From: Rubrivivax sp.
GTDB lineage: Bacteria; Pseudomonadota; Gammaproteobacteria; Burkholderiales; Burkholderiaceae
Direction of reading: 5' to 3'
DNA: 48,614 nucleotides
Assembly: GCA_016790225.1 (NCBI GenBank)
Contig: JAEUOZ010000024.1
Coordinates: 1 to 48,614 of the forward strand
The translations under genes and the position numbers were made by a program. Below, piece by piece: positions 34,978 through 45,690 of the stretch (its first letter is position 1; each line of letters starts with the position of its first letter). The notes beneath the pieces were generated by a model. It saw nothing but the letters and a program-made list of their open reading frames with translations. It did not search any database and had not been told where the DNA came from.

Positions 34978-35002
34978 TTCCGCAGTTCCGCAGTTTCCGC
35001 AG
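34978..35002 (-). repeat. CTGCGGAA triplet, right arm of the 25-base inverted repeat
   Basis: TTCCGCAG occurs at 34978, 34986 and 34995 (steps 8 and 9). Read on the - strand the block equals 30293-30317 except for one base, with the same 9-then-8 spacing. Confidence 0.75.
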
Positions 35003-35142
35003 TCTTTTTGCGACGGATGGCGCGTCAAGTCGTGCGGACTGTCGTCCCTTCGCCCTTGCGACCGTGGGCCCGCACGAAGGCGGCGGCGGTGCCCAAAAAA
35101 TCGGCGGGTCCTTCCTGGAGGGGGGGCATGCGGGTAGTTCGA

Positions 35143-35158
35143 GCCCCGAGATCGGGGC
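35143..35158. terminator. short perfect hairpin
   Basis: GCCCCGA (35143-35149) and TCGGGGC (35152-35158) form a 7-bp inverted repeat around two bases, effectively a 6-bp stem with a 4-base loop. No T-run follows. Confidence 0.35.
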
Positions 35159-35179
35159 CGTGACAGAAACCCCGGAGTT

Positions 35180-35213
35180 ACTGAACACGGCGGTTTAACC
35201 TCGCCTGTTCAGT
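35180..35213. repeat. 12-bp inverted repeat with one bulge
   Basis: ACTGAACA-C-GGCG pairs with CGCC-TGTTCAGT around a 9-base loop (35193-35201). No T-run follows. It could be an operator, an RNA structure or a terminator read on either strand. Confidence 0.5.
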
Positions 35214-35584
35214 GAAGTGGACCGGTTACCCGCTGAAGGTTGCGAGTCCTGCCGGAGCTCCAGCGGTAGGGGGAATTCAGGCCCTGTCCTCCCGCCGACG
35301 GTTGGCGCGTTGCCATACCCATGGCTTCCCCTGGAGCGACGGCACAGTGGGGGCCCTGCCTGCAGCTTGGTGGGGTGTGCTGCAGATCGCGCAGCGCCGG
35401 CCGCAGGAGGCGCCCTACTTGGGGCCCTCGGGCGTGCCCTCGGGGGAACGGGTCCGATCGGCCGCCGGATCGCGGCAGTGTTCGAAGCTGCCGCATTGAT
35501 TGGCGAGAGATTCCAGGGAGGTGGAGACAAGTTCAAGAGTCGGGCAAGCATCTTCGCCTGGCGGTCCTGGGAGATTCGCCGGAC

Positions 35585-35628
35585 TGTGCCCCCATCTCTT
35601 GTGCCCCCTGCCCCCTGAAATGCCCCCA
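35585..35628 (+). repeat. TGTGCCCCCA-type repeats, candidate integrase arm sites (right)
   Basis: TGTGCCCCCA (35585-35594), TGTGCCCCCT (35600-35609), CCTGCCCCCT (35607-35616) and AATGCCCCCA (35619-35628) lie in the same orientation as the left pair at 28007-28028. The last two are 12 bases apart, the period seen on the left. Confidence 0.6.
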
Positions 35629-35740
35629 GCTTCGCCGGAAGCTGGCAAACTTCAGCGGACGCCTGCGGACGGAATTGAAGCGACTCCCCTACGGAGAATC
35701 TGCAAATGCGCACTCAGGCGGACTCATGCGGTCATTCGCG

Positions 35741-35815
35741 TGGCGCCCCCGACAGGAATCGAACCTGTATCTAGCGCTTAGGAGGCGCTCGTTCTATCCG
35801 TTGAACTACGGCGGC
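35741..35815 (-). tRNA. tRNA-Arg (anticodon CCT), element integration site
   Basis: A 75-base tRNA on the - strand with encoded CCA (35741-35743). D-stem GTTC/GAAC, anticodon stem AGCGC/GCGCT with loop CTCCTAA (anticodon CCT, decoding AGG), and T-arm ACAGG-TTCGAAT-CCTGT are all normal. The acceptor stem pairs GCCGCCG with CGGGGGC and has one G-G mismatch at position 4:69. The 3' end faces the integrated element, which is the usual arrangement when an integrase uses a tRNA 3' end as its target; the mismatch could be a trace of a 3' half supplied by the element. Confidence 0.92.
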
Positions 35816-35930
35816 GGCGGCAGGATTTTGGCACGATGGGGGTGGCGGCGCGCCCCATACGATCGCGCCGCGGCACAGGCCTGCGCCGACGTATTCCTGG
35901 ACGTGAACGACTTAAACCTGACGAGGTCCC

Positions 35931-36995
35931 ATGCTGAACCCAAGCCTTGCTCGCTGGCTGGGCGCTTGTGCCGCCGGCCTGTTGTGCGTGTTGTCGACCG
36001 CGGCCTTCGGCCAGGCGGCGGCCGGCCAGACAGAGCACTTGCGGGTGGTCGGCGGGCTTGCCGGCGTCAATCAGTTTGTCCGTCATGAGCAGCCCTTCTG
36101 GGCGCAGGAAATCCCGCGGCTGACGCAGGGGCGCATCACGGTCGAGATCGTGCCGTTCGATCAGGCCGGCCTGAGCGGCGACGAGATGCTGCGCGTGATG
36201 CAGATGGGGGCGGTGCCCTTCGGCACGCTGCTGCTGGGCCGCAGTGCGTCGGTGGAGCCGGAGCTGGCCGGGCCGGATCTGGCCGGCCTCAATCCGGATC
36301 ATGCGACGCTGGAGCGCACGGTGGCCGCCTATCGGCCCCGCATGGCCAGGCTTCTGCGTGAACGCTATGGCATCGAGCTGCTGGCGATCTACACCTATCC
36401 CGCGCAGGTCGTGTTCTGTGCCAAGCCCTTCGGCGCGCTGACCGAACTGGCCGGCCGCCGCGTGCGCGTGTCCTCGATCTCGCAGGCCGACTTCTTCTCG
36501 GCGCTCGGTGCCACGCCGCTGCAGACGCCCTTTGCCCAGATCGTGCCGGGTATCCGTGCCGGCACGCTGGATTGCGCAGTCACCGGTACGATGTCCGGCA
36601 ACACCATCGGGTTGCACGAAGTGACGACACACGTTCATGCCATGGCGATCAACTGGGGGCTGGCGGCCTTCGTGGCCAACGGGGAGCGCTGGGCAGCGCT
36701 CCAACCTGCTGTGCGGCAGGTCATCAGCCGGGAGTTGCCGCGACTGGAGCGCAACATCTGGGCCGAATCCGAGCGTGAGACCGCGGAGGGCCTGGCCTGC
36801 AACAGCGGCGACGCGGCCTGCCGGGGCGGGCGCAAGGGCGCGATGAAGGTCGTGGCCACGCGCCCGGCCGATGAGGCCCTGCGGCAGGATCTGCTGTCGC
36901 GCGTGGTGGTGCCGGCCTGGCTCAAGCGCTGCGGCGAGAGCTGCGCGGCCGTGTGGCAGCAGTCGCTGGCACGCGGCGCAGCGCCCACTCGCTGA
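35931..36995 (+). CDS. TRAP-type (DctP family) solute-binding protein
   Basis: A 354-residue periplasmic binding protein. A signal peptide is clear (LARWLGACAAGLLCVLSTAA, cleavage near AFGQA). The DctP fold follows, with RITVEIVPFDQAGLSGDEMLRVMQMGAVPFG, ELAGRRVRVSSISQADFFSALGATP (the usual segment containing the ligand-binding Arg) and a Cys-containing C-terminus. A GAGG site precedes the ATG at 35931. No DctQ or DctM membrane subunit is nearby. Instead a hybrid kinase starts 30 bases downstream, so this protein may deliver its ligand signal to that kinase rather than, or as well as, feed transport. Organic acids are common TRAP ligands; the one used here is unknown. Confidence 0.88.
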   Translation: MLNPSLARWLGACAAGLLCVLSTAAFGQAAAGQTEHLRVVGGLAGVNQFVRHEQPFWAQEIPRLTQGRITVEIVPFDQAGLSGDEMLRVMQMGAVPFGTLLLGRSASVEPELAGPDLAGLNPDHATLERTVAAYRPRMARLLRERYGIELLAIYTYPAQVVFCAKPFGALTELAGRRVRVSSISQADFFSALGATPLQTPFAQIVPGIRAGTLDCAVTGTMSGNTIGLHEVTTHVHAMAINWGLAAFVANGERWAALQPAVRQVISRELPRLERNIWAESERETAEGLACNSGDAACRGGRKGAMKVVATRPADEALRQDLLSRVVVPAWLKRCGESCAAVWQQSLARGAAPTR

Positions 36996-37025
36996 CGCAA
37001 GCGCCGCGCCCTGCCCGGCCAGGCC

Positions 37026-39512
<2,487 letters not shown>

Positions 39513-39514
39513 CC

Positions 39515-42500
39515 TCAGCGCGCCTCGGCAGCGCCGAAGCGCCAGGTCCAGATCAGATCCAGCGAATTCTCGGTGCCGCTCTGCGCGCGCAGCGTAAAGC
39601 GCTGAGCTGCGCGGTAGATGAGCTGCCAGGTGCCGGTGGTCGCGTTCACCCCGCGCTCGTAACCAACATACCAGCGGCGGCTCAGCTGCTTGCCGACGCT
39701 GACCACGGTTTCGCGCACCTCGCCATCGGTCTGGCGGATGGAGAACTCGTCCAGACCCAGGGCCCGCAGCACGCCATCGGTGGGGCCGCCACCTTCGCCG
39801 GCCAGCAGGGCCAGCGCGGCGCGCTGCAGCAGCGCGGTATCGGTGCGGCCCAGGCCTTCCGGGCCGCGCCCCAGCACGATCCAGGACAGCTTGTCGATCT
39901 CGGCCATGTCGGGCTCGCTCACCAGGCGCACGCGCGGGTCCATCGCGGCGCCGCTGATGGCCACGCCCACGCGCAGGTCCGTATTCGGGCGCAAGGCCAG
40001 GATGTCCAGCCGCGCGCCATCCAGCGGCCCGGCAAAGACGACCTGGCCCCGCTCGATCTCCAGCTTCTGGCCATAGGCTGCGTAGGTGCCGTCCTGCGTG
40101 CGCACGCTGCCGTGCACCGCCAGCCGTCCGCCGGGTGCGCTGAGCTTCAGGGCGCCGGTCAGCAGCGTGTCGATGCCGCGCCCGCGCAGGCGCAGGCGCT
40201 GCCCGAGATCGATGTCCAGGGCCACCTGCGCGTTGCGCATGCGCGCCGAGGGCTCGCGCCGTGCGCTGCCGGCTGCCTCATCCTCCGGCGCGTCCGGCCG
40301 CACGATGGCCACGTCTTCGTCCAGCGAGGGCGCGTCGCGGCGCGAGAGATCGAACAGGCCGCTGTCGGCCACGATGCGGCCATCCAGCCGCAGCCGCTCC
40401 AGCGTGGCCGCCAACGCGGCCTGACCGCTGAGCACCAGCTGCCGGTCCACGCGCCCCAGCACCCGCAGGCGTTCGGCCCGGGCGCTGAGCTGCAGCTGCG
40501 GCTGCGCGCCAAATCGCGCCGTGCCTTCGGCGCTGAGCCGTCCTTCGCCGCCGCGGATGCTCAGGCGCTCCACACGGGCGGTGTCGCCCTGCAGCTGGAT
40601 CTGCAGCTCGCCCTCCTGCAGGTCCACACCTTGCAGCAGGTTGCGCAAGCCCACGCGCTGGGCCTTCACAAAGCCGGTGTAGCCGGGTGCGCCGAGGGTG
40701 CCGGACAGGGCCGCCTGGGCATCGAGTTCACCTTGCAGACGCCAGCCGGCGGGCAGCCACCCGCCCCAGGCTGCCAGCGAAGTCACCTGCGCCGTCACCT
40801 GGCCTTCCAGCGGTGCGCGGTCCGAAGGCCAGCGTTCGGCCGGCTGGCCGCGCAGGATCCATTCGCCGTCCAGCCGCCCCAGCATGCGGCCTTGCAGGCG
40901 CGGCGCCAGGCGCCAGACGCCATCGCGCGCGCGCAGGCTGAGCTCGGCCTGGGTCAGGCCCAGGGCCTGAGGCGCGGTGCCGTCGTTGTAGAACAGGTCC
41001 CCGCTTTCGCGCTGCACGCGCAGATCGGCTTCGAAGCTGGCGCCTGCGCGCACCGACAGCTGCGCGGCCAGCTTCAGATCTCCGCTCCAGCTCAGGCCGG
41101 TGCCTTGAGCCGGTTCCAGACGCTGCAGCCCATCGGCCACGCTGATCGGTTCCAGCTCGGCCTGAACGCGCCAGCTGTCGTTGCCTCCGCCCGGCGCGGC
41201 GGCCTGCCACAGCGCCTCGGTCCAGCGCAGGCCCAGCTGACCGCTGCTCAGGCGGCCTGGCTGCAGGCTCAGCTGCGACAGCGCGCCGTCCGGCGCGAGC
41301 GTCAGCTCCGCCTGCAGGCCGCGGGCATCGAGCCAGGCGCCCGCTGCGCTGGCCGGGGCAGCCGCAGCCGGCGCTTCGCCCAGATGGCCCGCGAGCAGTT
41401 GATCGAACTGCGCCCGCCAGCGCCCGCCGCCACCCGCGGCGTCCGACCAGGCGCCCTGGCCGTTCACGCGGGCCTGTGCCTTCTGGCCGGCGCGCCAGGC
41501 CATCACCTGGGCCAGCCAGGGTGGTGGCGAGAGCGGGGCCGACAGCTCGGCCTCGAAGCGGTGTGCGGCCAGGCTGCCGCGCAGATCGGCCTTGAGGCTG
41601 TCCAGCCGCGCGCCGTCGTACGCCAGGCGTTCGAGCTCCAGCTGCAGCGCAACTGCATCGCCCCGGCCGCGATCCATGCGGCCCTGGACCTGAGCCTGCG
41701 CCAGGCTCCAGTGCCCCGCCTTCAGCCCGCTCGCAGAACCCTGCAGCTCAGCGGTCAGCTCCGGCCAGCGGCCGCGGACATCGGCCTGCAGCTGTGCCTG
41801 GCCCTCACGCGGAGCCCAGGCCTGCGCACCCGGCAGCAGCGCGAGCAGGGGCGCCAGTTCGGCCAGCGCTGGCGCCTGCAGGCGCAGCCGCGTGCGGTCT
41901 TCGCTGCCCGGGCCTTGAGGATCGCCGCTGCCTTCCAGCAGCAGGGAGCTGCCGGCCATGCGGATGTCCCCACGCACGCGGCTGCGCTGCGGGCCGGTTT
42001 CTGCCGGCGTCTGCTTCAGCTCCAGATCGGCGCTCACGGGCACGCCGGCCAGGCGTGAATCGACCAGGCGAAGCTGCGCCTGCCCCTGAAGCGCCGGCAG
42101 CCAGCTGGCCCAGGCCGTGCCGAGCACACGCCGCGGCGCGCTGACATCGGCCGTCCAGCGTGCATTCAGCCGATGCGGGCCGCGGCCCCAGGCCGCCCCG
42201 CCGGCGCCTGGAAACCAGGCCTGGGGATCGAAGGCATCCAGCTCGCCCTGGGTGGCCAGTTGCCAGCGCCCGCCCTCGCGCTGCGCCAGCCGGGCCTGCA
42301 AGTCGGCCCGGGCCGCTCCGCTGCGGGCCTTCAGGGAGCGCAGCTGCAACTGCTGGGCGTCTGCGATGGCATCCAGAGTCAGCTGCACGTCCTGCGGCGC
42401 GCCGCTGACATGCCCTTCCAGCTCGGCCTTCAGGCTGGCCGCGAGGCTGCGCCAGCCCGCCCAGGACGCGGCGCCCGCAGAGCGTGGGTCAGGAGAGGGC

Positions 42501-43723
42501 AGGCCTTGCAGCGTCAGCTCCAGCGGGCCGCTGAGCCGCATCGGCGCCAGCGCTGCGCTCAGGCGCTGTGGTTGCAGATCGTTCAAGCGTGTCTGCAGGC
42601 GCAGGGCCGCGCCTTCCCAGCTGCCGTTGCCGTTCCAGCGGCCGGCCGCGCCGCGGCTGTCCGCGGCTTCGATGTCGAAGGGCCCGATGAGCAGCCGCTC
42701 CGGCTGGCGCGGATCGGCCTTCAAGGACAGGCGCAAGGCGTGCACCGGCAGCCCGCCGTCTTCCCAGCGGGCCGGCGCGCTGTTGTCCAGCTCGATGTCG
42801 GCCTGCACAGGTTGGCGCAGGCCTTGGCTGCGGATCAGGGCCCGCCCCTGGATGCGTGTGCGTGGCGCGTGCGGCACGATGGAAGCCAGGTCCAGCGCAC
42901 GTGTGCTCGCGCTCACATCCCCCAAAGGCCAGGCTTCAAAGGGTCGGATCTGCGCCTGCGCCTCCAGCGAAGGTGCCGGGCCCTTGTCCAGCGCGCTGCC
43001 ATCGAGCCGTCCGCGCAGCTCGATCGATGACAGCGGGCCGGCCGCGCGCAGCTCGGCGCGCCAGCGCTCCGCGGCGCCGGCCGGCGCCTGGAGCCGCAGA
43101 TCGGCTTCCAGCGCATGGGGCAGATCGGCGGCGATGCGCAGCTGGCCCTGCGCTTCCAGTGCCGGGGCCTGCAGACGGTGGATGTCCAGCCGGTGCTGGG
43201 CGCCGCCTTCGGCACCCAGCTGCACGCGGGCCTGCAGGTCGCGCAGCGGTGGCCGTTGATCGATGTGCGTCTCGATCACCGTCAGGGCCTTCAGATCGAG
43301 CTGCACGGGCAGGCGCAGGCTGCTGGGCGCCTGCTGGCGTTCGTCGCTGCCCGGCCCGGTCTGGATCTCGGCCTGCACCACCCGCAGCTCGTCGATGCTC
43401 AGGCGCAGCCAGGCGCCGGGGGAGGGCAGCCACTCCCAGCGCGCGCCACGCCAGGCGATGTCCTGCAGCGTCAGCATGGCGCCGCCCGGCAGGCTGAGCT
43501 GCACGCGCCGCGCCGAAAACGCGTCATCGAAGATCAGGCCTTCCGGCGCCTGCACCTGCAGGCCCGGTACGCGCTCCAGCAGCCAGTGGTTCCCCGGCTC
43601 CGTGCGCAGCAGCCACAGCAGGGCCGCCACCGGCACCAGTAAGGCCGCCAGCAGGCCGATGCCCAGCCGCAGCGGCCAGCGGCGCGGCGTCAGCGGGGCG
43701 GGGGCGACGGGTGTCCGGGCCAT
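39515..43723 (-). CDS. tamB: TamB, inner-membrane-anchored translocation and assembly module protein
   Basis: A 1402-residue AsmA-like protein. One N-terminal membrane anchor (LRLGIGLLAALLVPVAALLWLL) is followed by a long, repetitive beta-strand body spanning the periplasm, and a C-terminal DUF490/TamB domain ending in LDLIWTWRFGAAEAR. Known role of the family: with TamA, assembly of outer-membrane proteins such as autotransporters, and lipid transport to the outer membrane. The gene starts 51 bases after tamA on the same strand, the normal operon order. The length is typical for Burkholderiales TamB. Confidence 0.94.
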   Translation of the reverse strand: MARTPVAPAPLTPRRWPLRLGIGLLAALLVPVAALLWLLRTEPGNHWLLERVPGLQVQAPEGLIFDDAFSARRVQLSLPGGAMLTLQDIAWRGARWEWLPSPGAWLRLSIDELRVVQAEIQTGPGSDERQQAPSSLRLPVQLDLKALTVIETHIDQRPPLRDLQARVQLGAEGGAQHRLDIHRLQAPALEAQGQLRIAADLPHALEADLRLQAPAGAAERWRAELRAAGPLSSIELRGRLDGSALDKGPAPSLEAQAQIRPFEAWPLGDVSASTRALDLASIVPHAPRTRIQGRALIRSQGLRQPVQADIELDNSAPARWEDGGLPVHALRLSLKADPRQPERLLIGPFDIEAADSRGAAGRWNGNGSWEGAALRLQTRLNDLQPQRLSAALAPMRLSGPLELTLQGLPSPDPRSAGAASWAGWRSLAASLKAELEGHVSGAPQDVQLTLDAIADAQQLQLRSLKARSGAARADLQARLAQREGGRWQLATQGELDAFDPQAWFPGAGGAAWGRGPHRLNARWTADVSAPRRVLGTAWASWLPALQGQAQLRLVDSRLAGVPVSADLELKQTPAETGPQRSRVRGDIRMAGSSLLLEGSGDPQGPGSEDRTRLRLQAPALAELAPLLALLPGAQAWAPREGQAQLQADVRGRWPELTAELQGSASGLKAGHWSLAQAQVQGRMDRGRGDAVALQLELERLAYDGARLDSLKADLRGSLAAHRFEAELSAPLSPPPWLAQVMAWRAGQKAQARVNGQGAWSDAAGGGGRWRAQFDQLLAGHLGEAPAAAAPASAAGAWLDARGLQAELTLAPDGALSQLSLQPGRLSSGQLGLRWTEALWQAAAPGGGNDSWRVQAELEPISVADGLQRLEPAQGTGLSWSGDLKLAAQLSVRAGASFEADLRVQRESGDLFYNDGTAPQALGLTQAELSLRARDGVWRLAPRLQGRMLGRLDGEWILRGQPAERWPSDRAPLEGQVTAQVTSLAAWGGWLPAGWRLQGELDAQAALSGTLGAPGYTGFVKAQRVGLRNLLQGVDLQEGELQIQLQGDTARVERLSIRGGEGRLSAEGTARFGAQPQLQLSARAERLRVLGRVDRQLVLSGQAALAATLERLRLDGRIVADSGLFDLSRRDAPSLDEDVAIVRPDAPEDEAAGSARREPSARMRNAQVALDIDLGQRLRLRGRGIDTLLTGALKLSAPGGRLAVHGSVRTQDGTYAAYGQKLEIERGQVVFAGPLDGARLDILALRPNTDLRVGVAISGAAMDPRVRLVSEPDMAEIDKLSWIVLGRGPEGLGRTDTALLQRAALALLAGEGGGPTDGVLRALGLDEFSIRQTDGEVRETVVSVGKQLSRRWYVGYERGVNATTGTWQLIYRAAQRFTLRAQSGTENSLDLIWTWRFGAAEAR

Positions 43724-43774
43724 CAGCGCATCGGCTCCGGAGGCAGGGAGTGAGTTGACGTCACCGCTACGGCC

Positions 43775-45661
43775 TCAGAACACGATCCCGACGCTGAAGT
43801 GCAGGCGCAGCTTGCGCAGCTCGTGGCCGTAGGCCAGATCCAGCTTCAGCGGCCCGACCGGGCTGCGCCAGCGAAGGCCCAGGCCGGAGCCCACGACCGG
43901 CCGCCAGTCGCCCCAGCGATCAGCCGCCTGCCCCGCATCGACGAAGACCGCGCCCCAGACGCTGGGCAAGGTGTCGCTCAGCGGTCGTGCCACTTCCAGG
44001 CTGGCCGCCGCCAGCACCTTGCCGCTGGCCACCGCTCCGTCGCGCAACGGGCCCAGGCTGCGGTAGGCATAACCGCGCACCGAATCGTCGCCGCCAGCGC
44101 GAAAGCCCAGGCTGTCCGTCACGACGGCCGCGTTGTTGACGAATACCTGGCCGGCTTCGAGCCGCGCGACGCCGAACCAGCCGGCCCCCAGGGGGCGGTA
44201 GGCGGTGAGCCGTCCCAGCGCTCGGGCCAGGGGCGCGCTGCCGCTCACATTGCTGCGGGCCTGCCCCAGCGCCAGCGCCAGCGACAGCGTCTCGCCTTCG
44301 GTGGGCAGCAGCGGGTTGTCGATGTCGCGCCAGACCCAGCCGTGGTTGGCGGTGAGCGCCTCCGTCACCGTGCGGCTGAGCTGGGTGCGGCGCGTCGCGC
44401 GGTCCAGTTGGAGGTACTGGGTCCGCTCGATGCGCGAGGACTCCAGCGCACGGCCCAGGCGCAGCCGCTGGTTGAGCACGGTGTCCGTGTCGGTCTTCAG
44501 CCGCTCGATCGTGCCGCCCGTGAACCAGCGGTAGCGATCGGCCAGCACGTGGGTGGAGAGCTCACCGTCCCAGGCCTGCCGTGTCTGGCCCCATTCCGCC
44601 TTGTTGCGGGCACTGGCCGCCCAGCCGAAGACGCGCCGATCGACATGTTCCACGGTGACCCGGGGCCCGGCATTGCTGCTCACGCCCAGGCCCGTGGTGA
44701 GCTGGTGCCGTGACAGCTCCTTGACGCGCACCCGCAGCCGTGCCGCCGACGGATCGGCGGAATCGGTCTCCAGCGTCACCGAGGCCTGTTCGAAGAGGCC
44801 GCTCTTGAGCAGCCGATCCTGGAAGTCCAGCAGCAGGCTGTCGGTCACCACGGTGCCGGTGTCGAAGGCCGCCAGGTGCTGCACGGCCCTGCGGTCGTGC
44901 AGGGCCAGGCCTTCGATGCTCAGCTCGCCCGCACGGAACAGCGGGCCGCCATCGGCCACCAGGAACAGGCGCACCTGGCGCCGCGCCACATCCACTTGCG
45001 CGGTGGTGCCGCTCCAGCTGGCCAGCGCGTAGCCGGCCGCGCGCAGCCGCGTCAGCACCTGGGTCTTGGCGTCCGACCAGTCGGCATTGCGAAAGGGCGC
45101 GCCGCTGCGCAGCGGCCACGCCTGACGCAGCGTGTCCAGCAGCTCCCGCGCATCCGCATCGCCACGTGCCACGGCACGTGCCAGATCGCCTTCGACTTCC
45201 AGCGTGAATCGATCCACCCGCGCCAAGGCGCCCGGCTCGACGCGCACGCGCACCGTCAGCGTGGCAGCGGAGGGATCGGCGACACCCGCGCTCGCCTGCG
45301 GGCGCGAGACCGAGACCTGCACCTGGGCATCGAAGTAGCCCTCGGTCTGCAGCAGTTCGCGCGCCTGCGCCGGCGCGGCGTCGATCAGGCGCGAGAGTTC
45401 ACCTTCGCTCACCTCGGCATCGGCCGCCAGTTCGGCGAGCCGGGCAATGTCGAGGTGGCGCTCCAGCAGGGCCTTCAGCCGCGTGGGGGCTTCCACCTGC
45501 AGGGACCAGGCCCGCGGCCGAACCGCCGCAGCAGGCTCGGTGCTGCGCGTTTCGGCCGTGGGATCCGGGGTGGGCGCCTGTGCGGCGGCGGGCCCAAAGG
45601 CGGCAGCGCCGGCCTGCAGCGCGGCGGCCAGCAGCAGGCCGCGCGGCCGCGGCCCAGACAT
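43775..45661 (-). CDS. tamA: TamA, BamA/Omp85-family outer membrane protein
   Basis: A 628-residue Omp85 protein. It has an N-terminal signal peptide (GLLLAAALQAGAAAFGPAAAQA), three POTRA-like domains (about residues 45-290), and a 16-strand barrel region. The conserved barrel motif is visible as GGDDSVRGYAY, and the C-terminus ends in LRLHFSVGIVF, a terminal Phe typical of outer-membrane barrels. It forms the outer membrane partner of TamB. A GTG at 45694 overlapping the VWA gene stop (GTGA) is an alternative start adding 11 residues; ATG 45661 has no clear ribosome site. Confidence 0.93.
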   Translation of the reverse strand: MSGPRPRGLLLAAALQAGAAAFGPAAAQAPTPDPTAETRSTEPAAAVRPRAWSLQVEAPTRLKALLERHLDIARLAELAADAEVSEGELSRLIDAAPAQARELLQTEGYFDAQVQVSVSRPQASAGVADPSAATLTVRVRVEPGALARVDRFTLEVEGDLARAVARGDADARELLDTLRQAWPLRSGAPFRNADWSDAKTQVLTRLRAAGYALASWSGTTAQVDVARRQVRLFLVADGGPLFRAGELSIEGLALHDRRAVQHLAAFDTGTVVTDSLLLDFQDRLLKSGLFEQASVTLETDSADPSAARLRVRVKELSRHQLTTGLGVSSNAGPRVTVEHVDRRVFGWAASARNKAEWGQTRQAWDGELSTHVLADRYRWFTGGTIERLKTDTDTVLNQRLRLGRALESSRIERTQYLQLDRATRRTQLSRTVTEALTANHGWVWRDIDNPLLPTEGETLSLALALGQARSNVSGSAPLARALGRLTAYRPLGAGWFGVARLEAGQVFVNNAAVVTDSLGFRAGGDDSVRGYAYRSLGPLRDGAVASGKVLAAASLEVARPLSDTLPSVWGAVFVDAGQAADRWGDWRPVVGSGLGLRWRSPVGPLKLDLAYGHELRKLRLHFSVGIVF

Positions 45662-45690
45662 CCGAAGCCCGAACCCCTGGCTGCGGCCGA

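Larger units (their letters stand above)
27940..35740. mobile_element. compact integrative element (P4/PICI-like satellite layout) at tRNA-Arg
   Basis: Borders are approximate. The element has an integrase at the left end, an AlpA-like regulator, a winged-helix protein and a large Toprim/DUF927 primase-helicase, all on the + strand, and ends at the 3' end of a tRNA-Arg(CCT) gene on the - strand. No structural phage genes, terminase, relaxase or partition genes are visible. TGTGCCCCCA repeats near both ends and inverted CTGCGGAA clusters around the alpA-primase block complete it. An integrase, AlpA and primase set is typical of P4-like satellites and phage-inducible chromosomal islands; packaging by a helper is inference only. 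Confidence 0.75.
34478..35740. other. long non-coding region right of the primase
   Basis: About 1.26 kb before the tRNA with no ORF I can support; frames of up to about 140 codons exist but have Arg/Pro/Ala/Cys-rich shadow-like translations. It contains two TTCCGCAG clusters, two hairpins (35143-35158 and 35180-35213), the word ACCGGTTACCC (35221-35231) and the TGTGCCCCC/TGCCCCCA series (35585-35628). It may hold half of an origin, integrase arm sites and possibly an RNA gene. Confidence 0.55.

Noticed and set aside
35212..35499. A 95-codon ORF in the right flank of the element
   Set aside because: No ribosome site, no recognisable domain, and several overlapping frames of similar length on both strands; not better than chance in GC-rich DNA.
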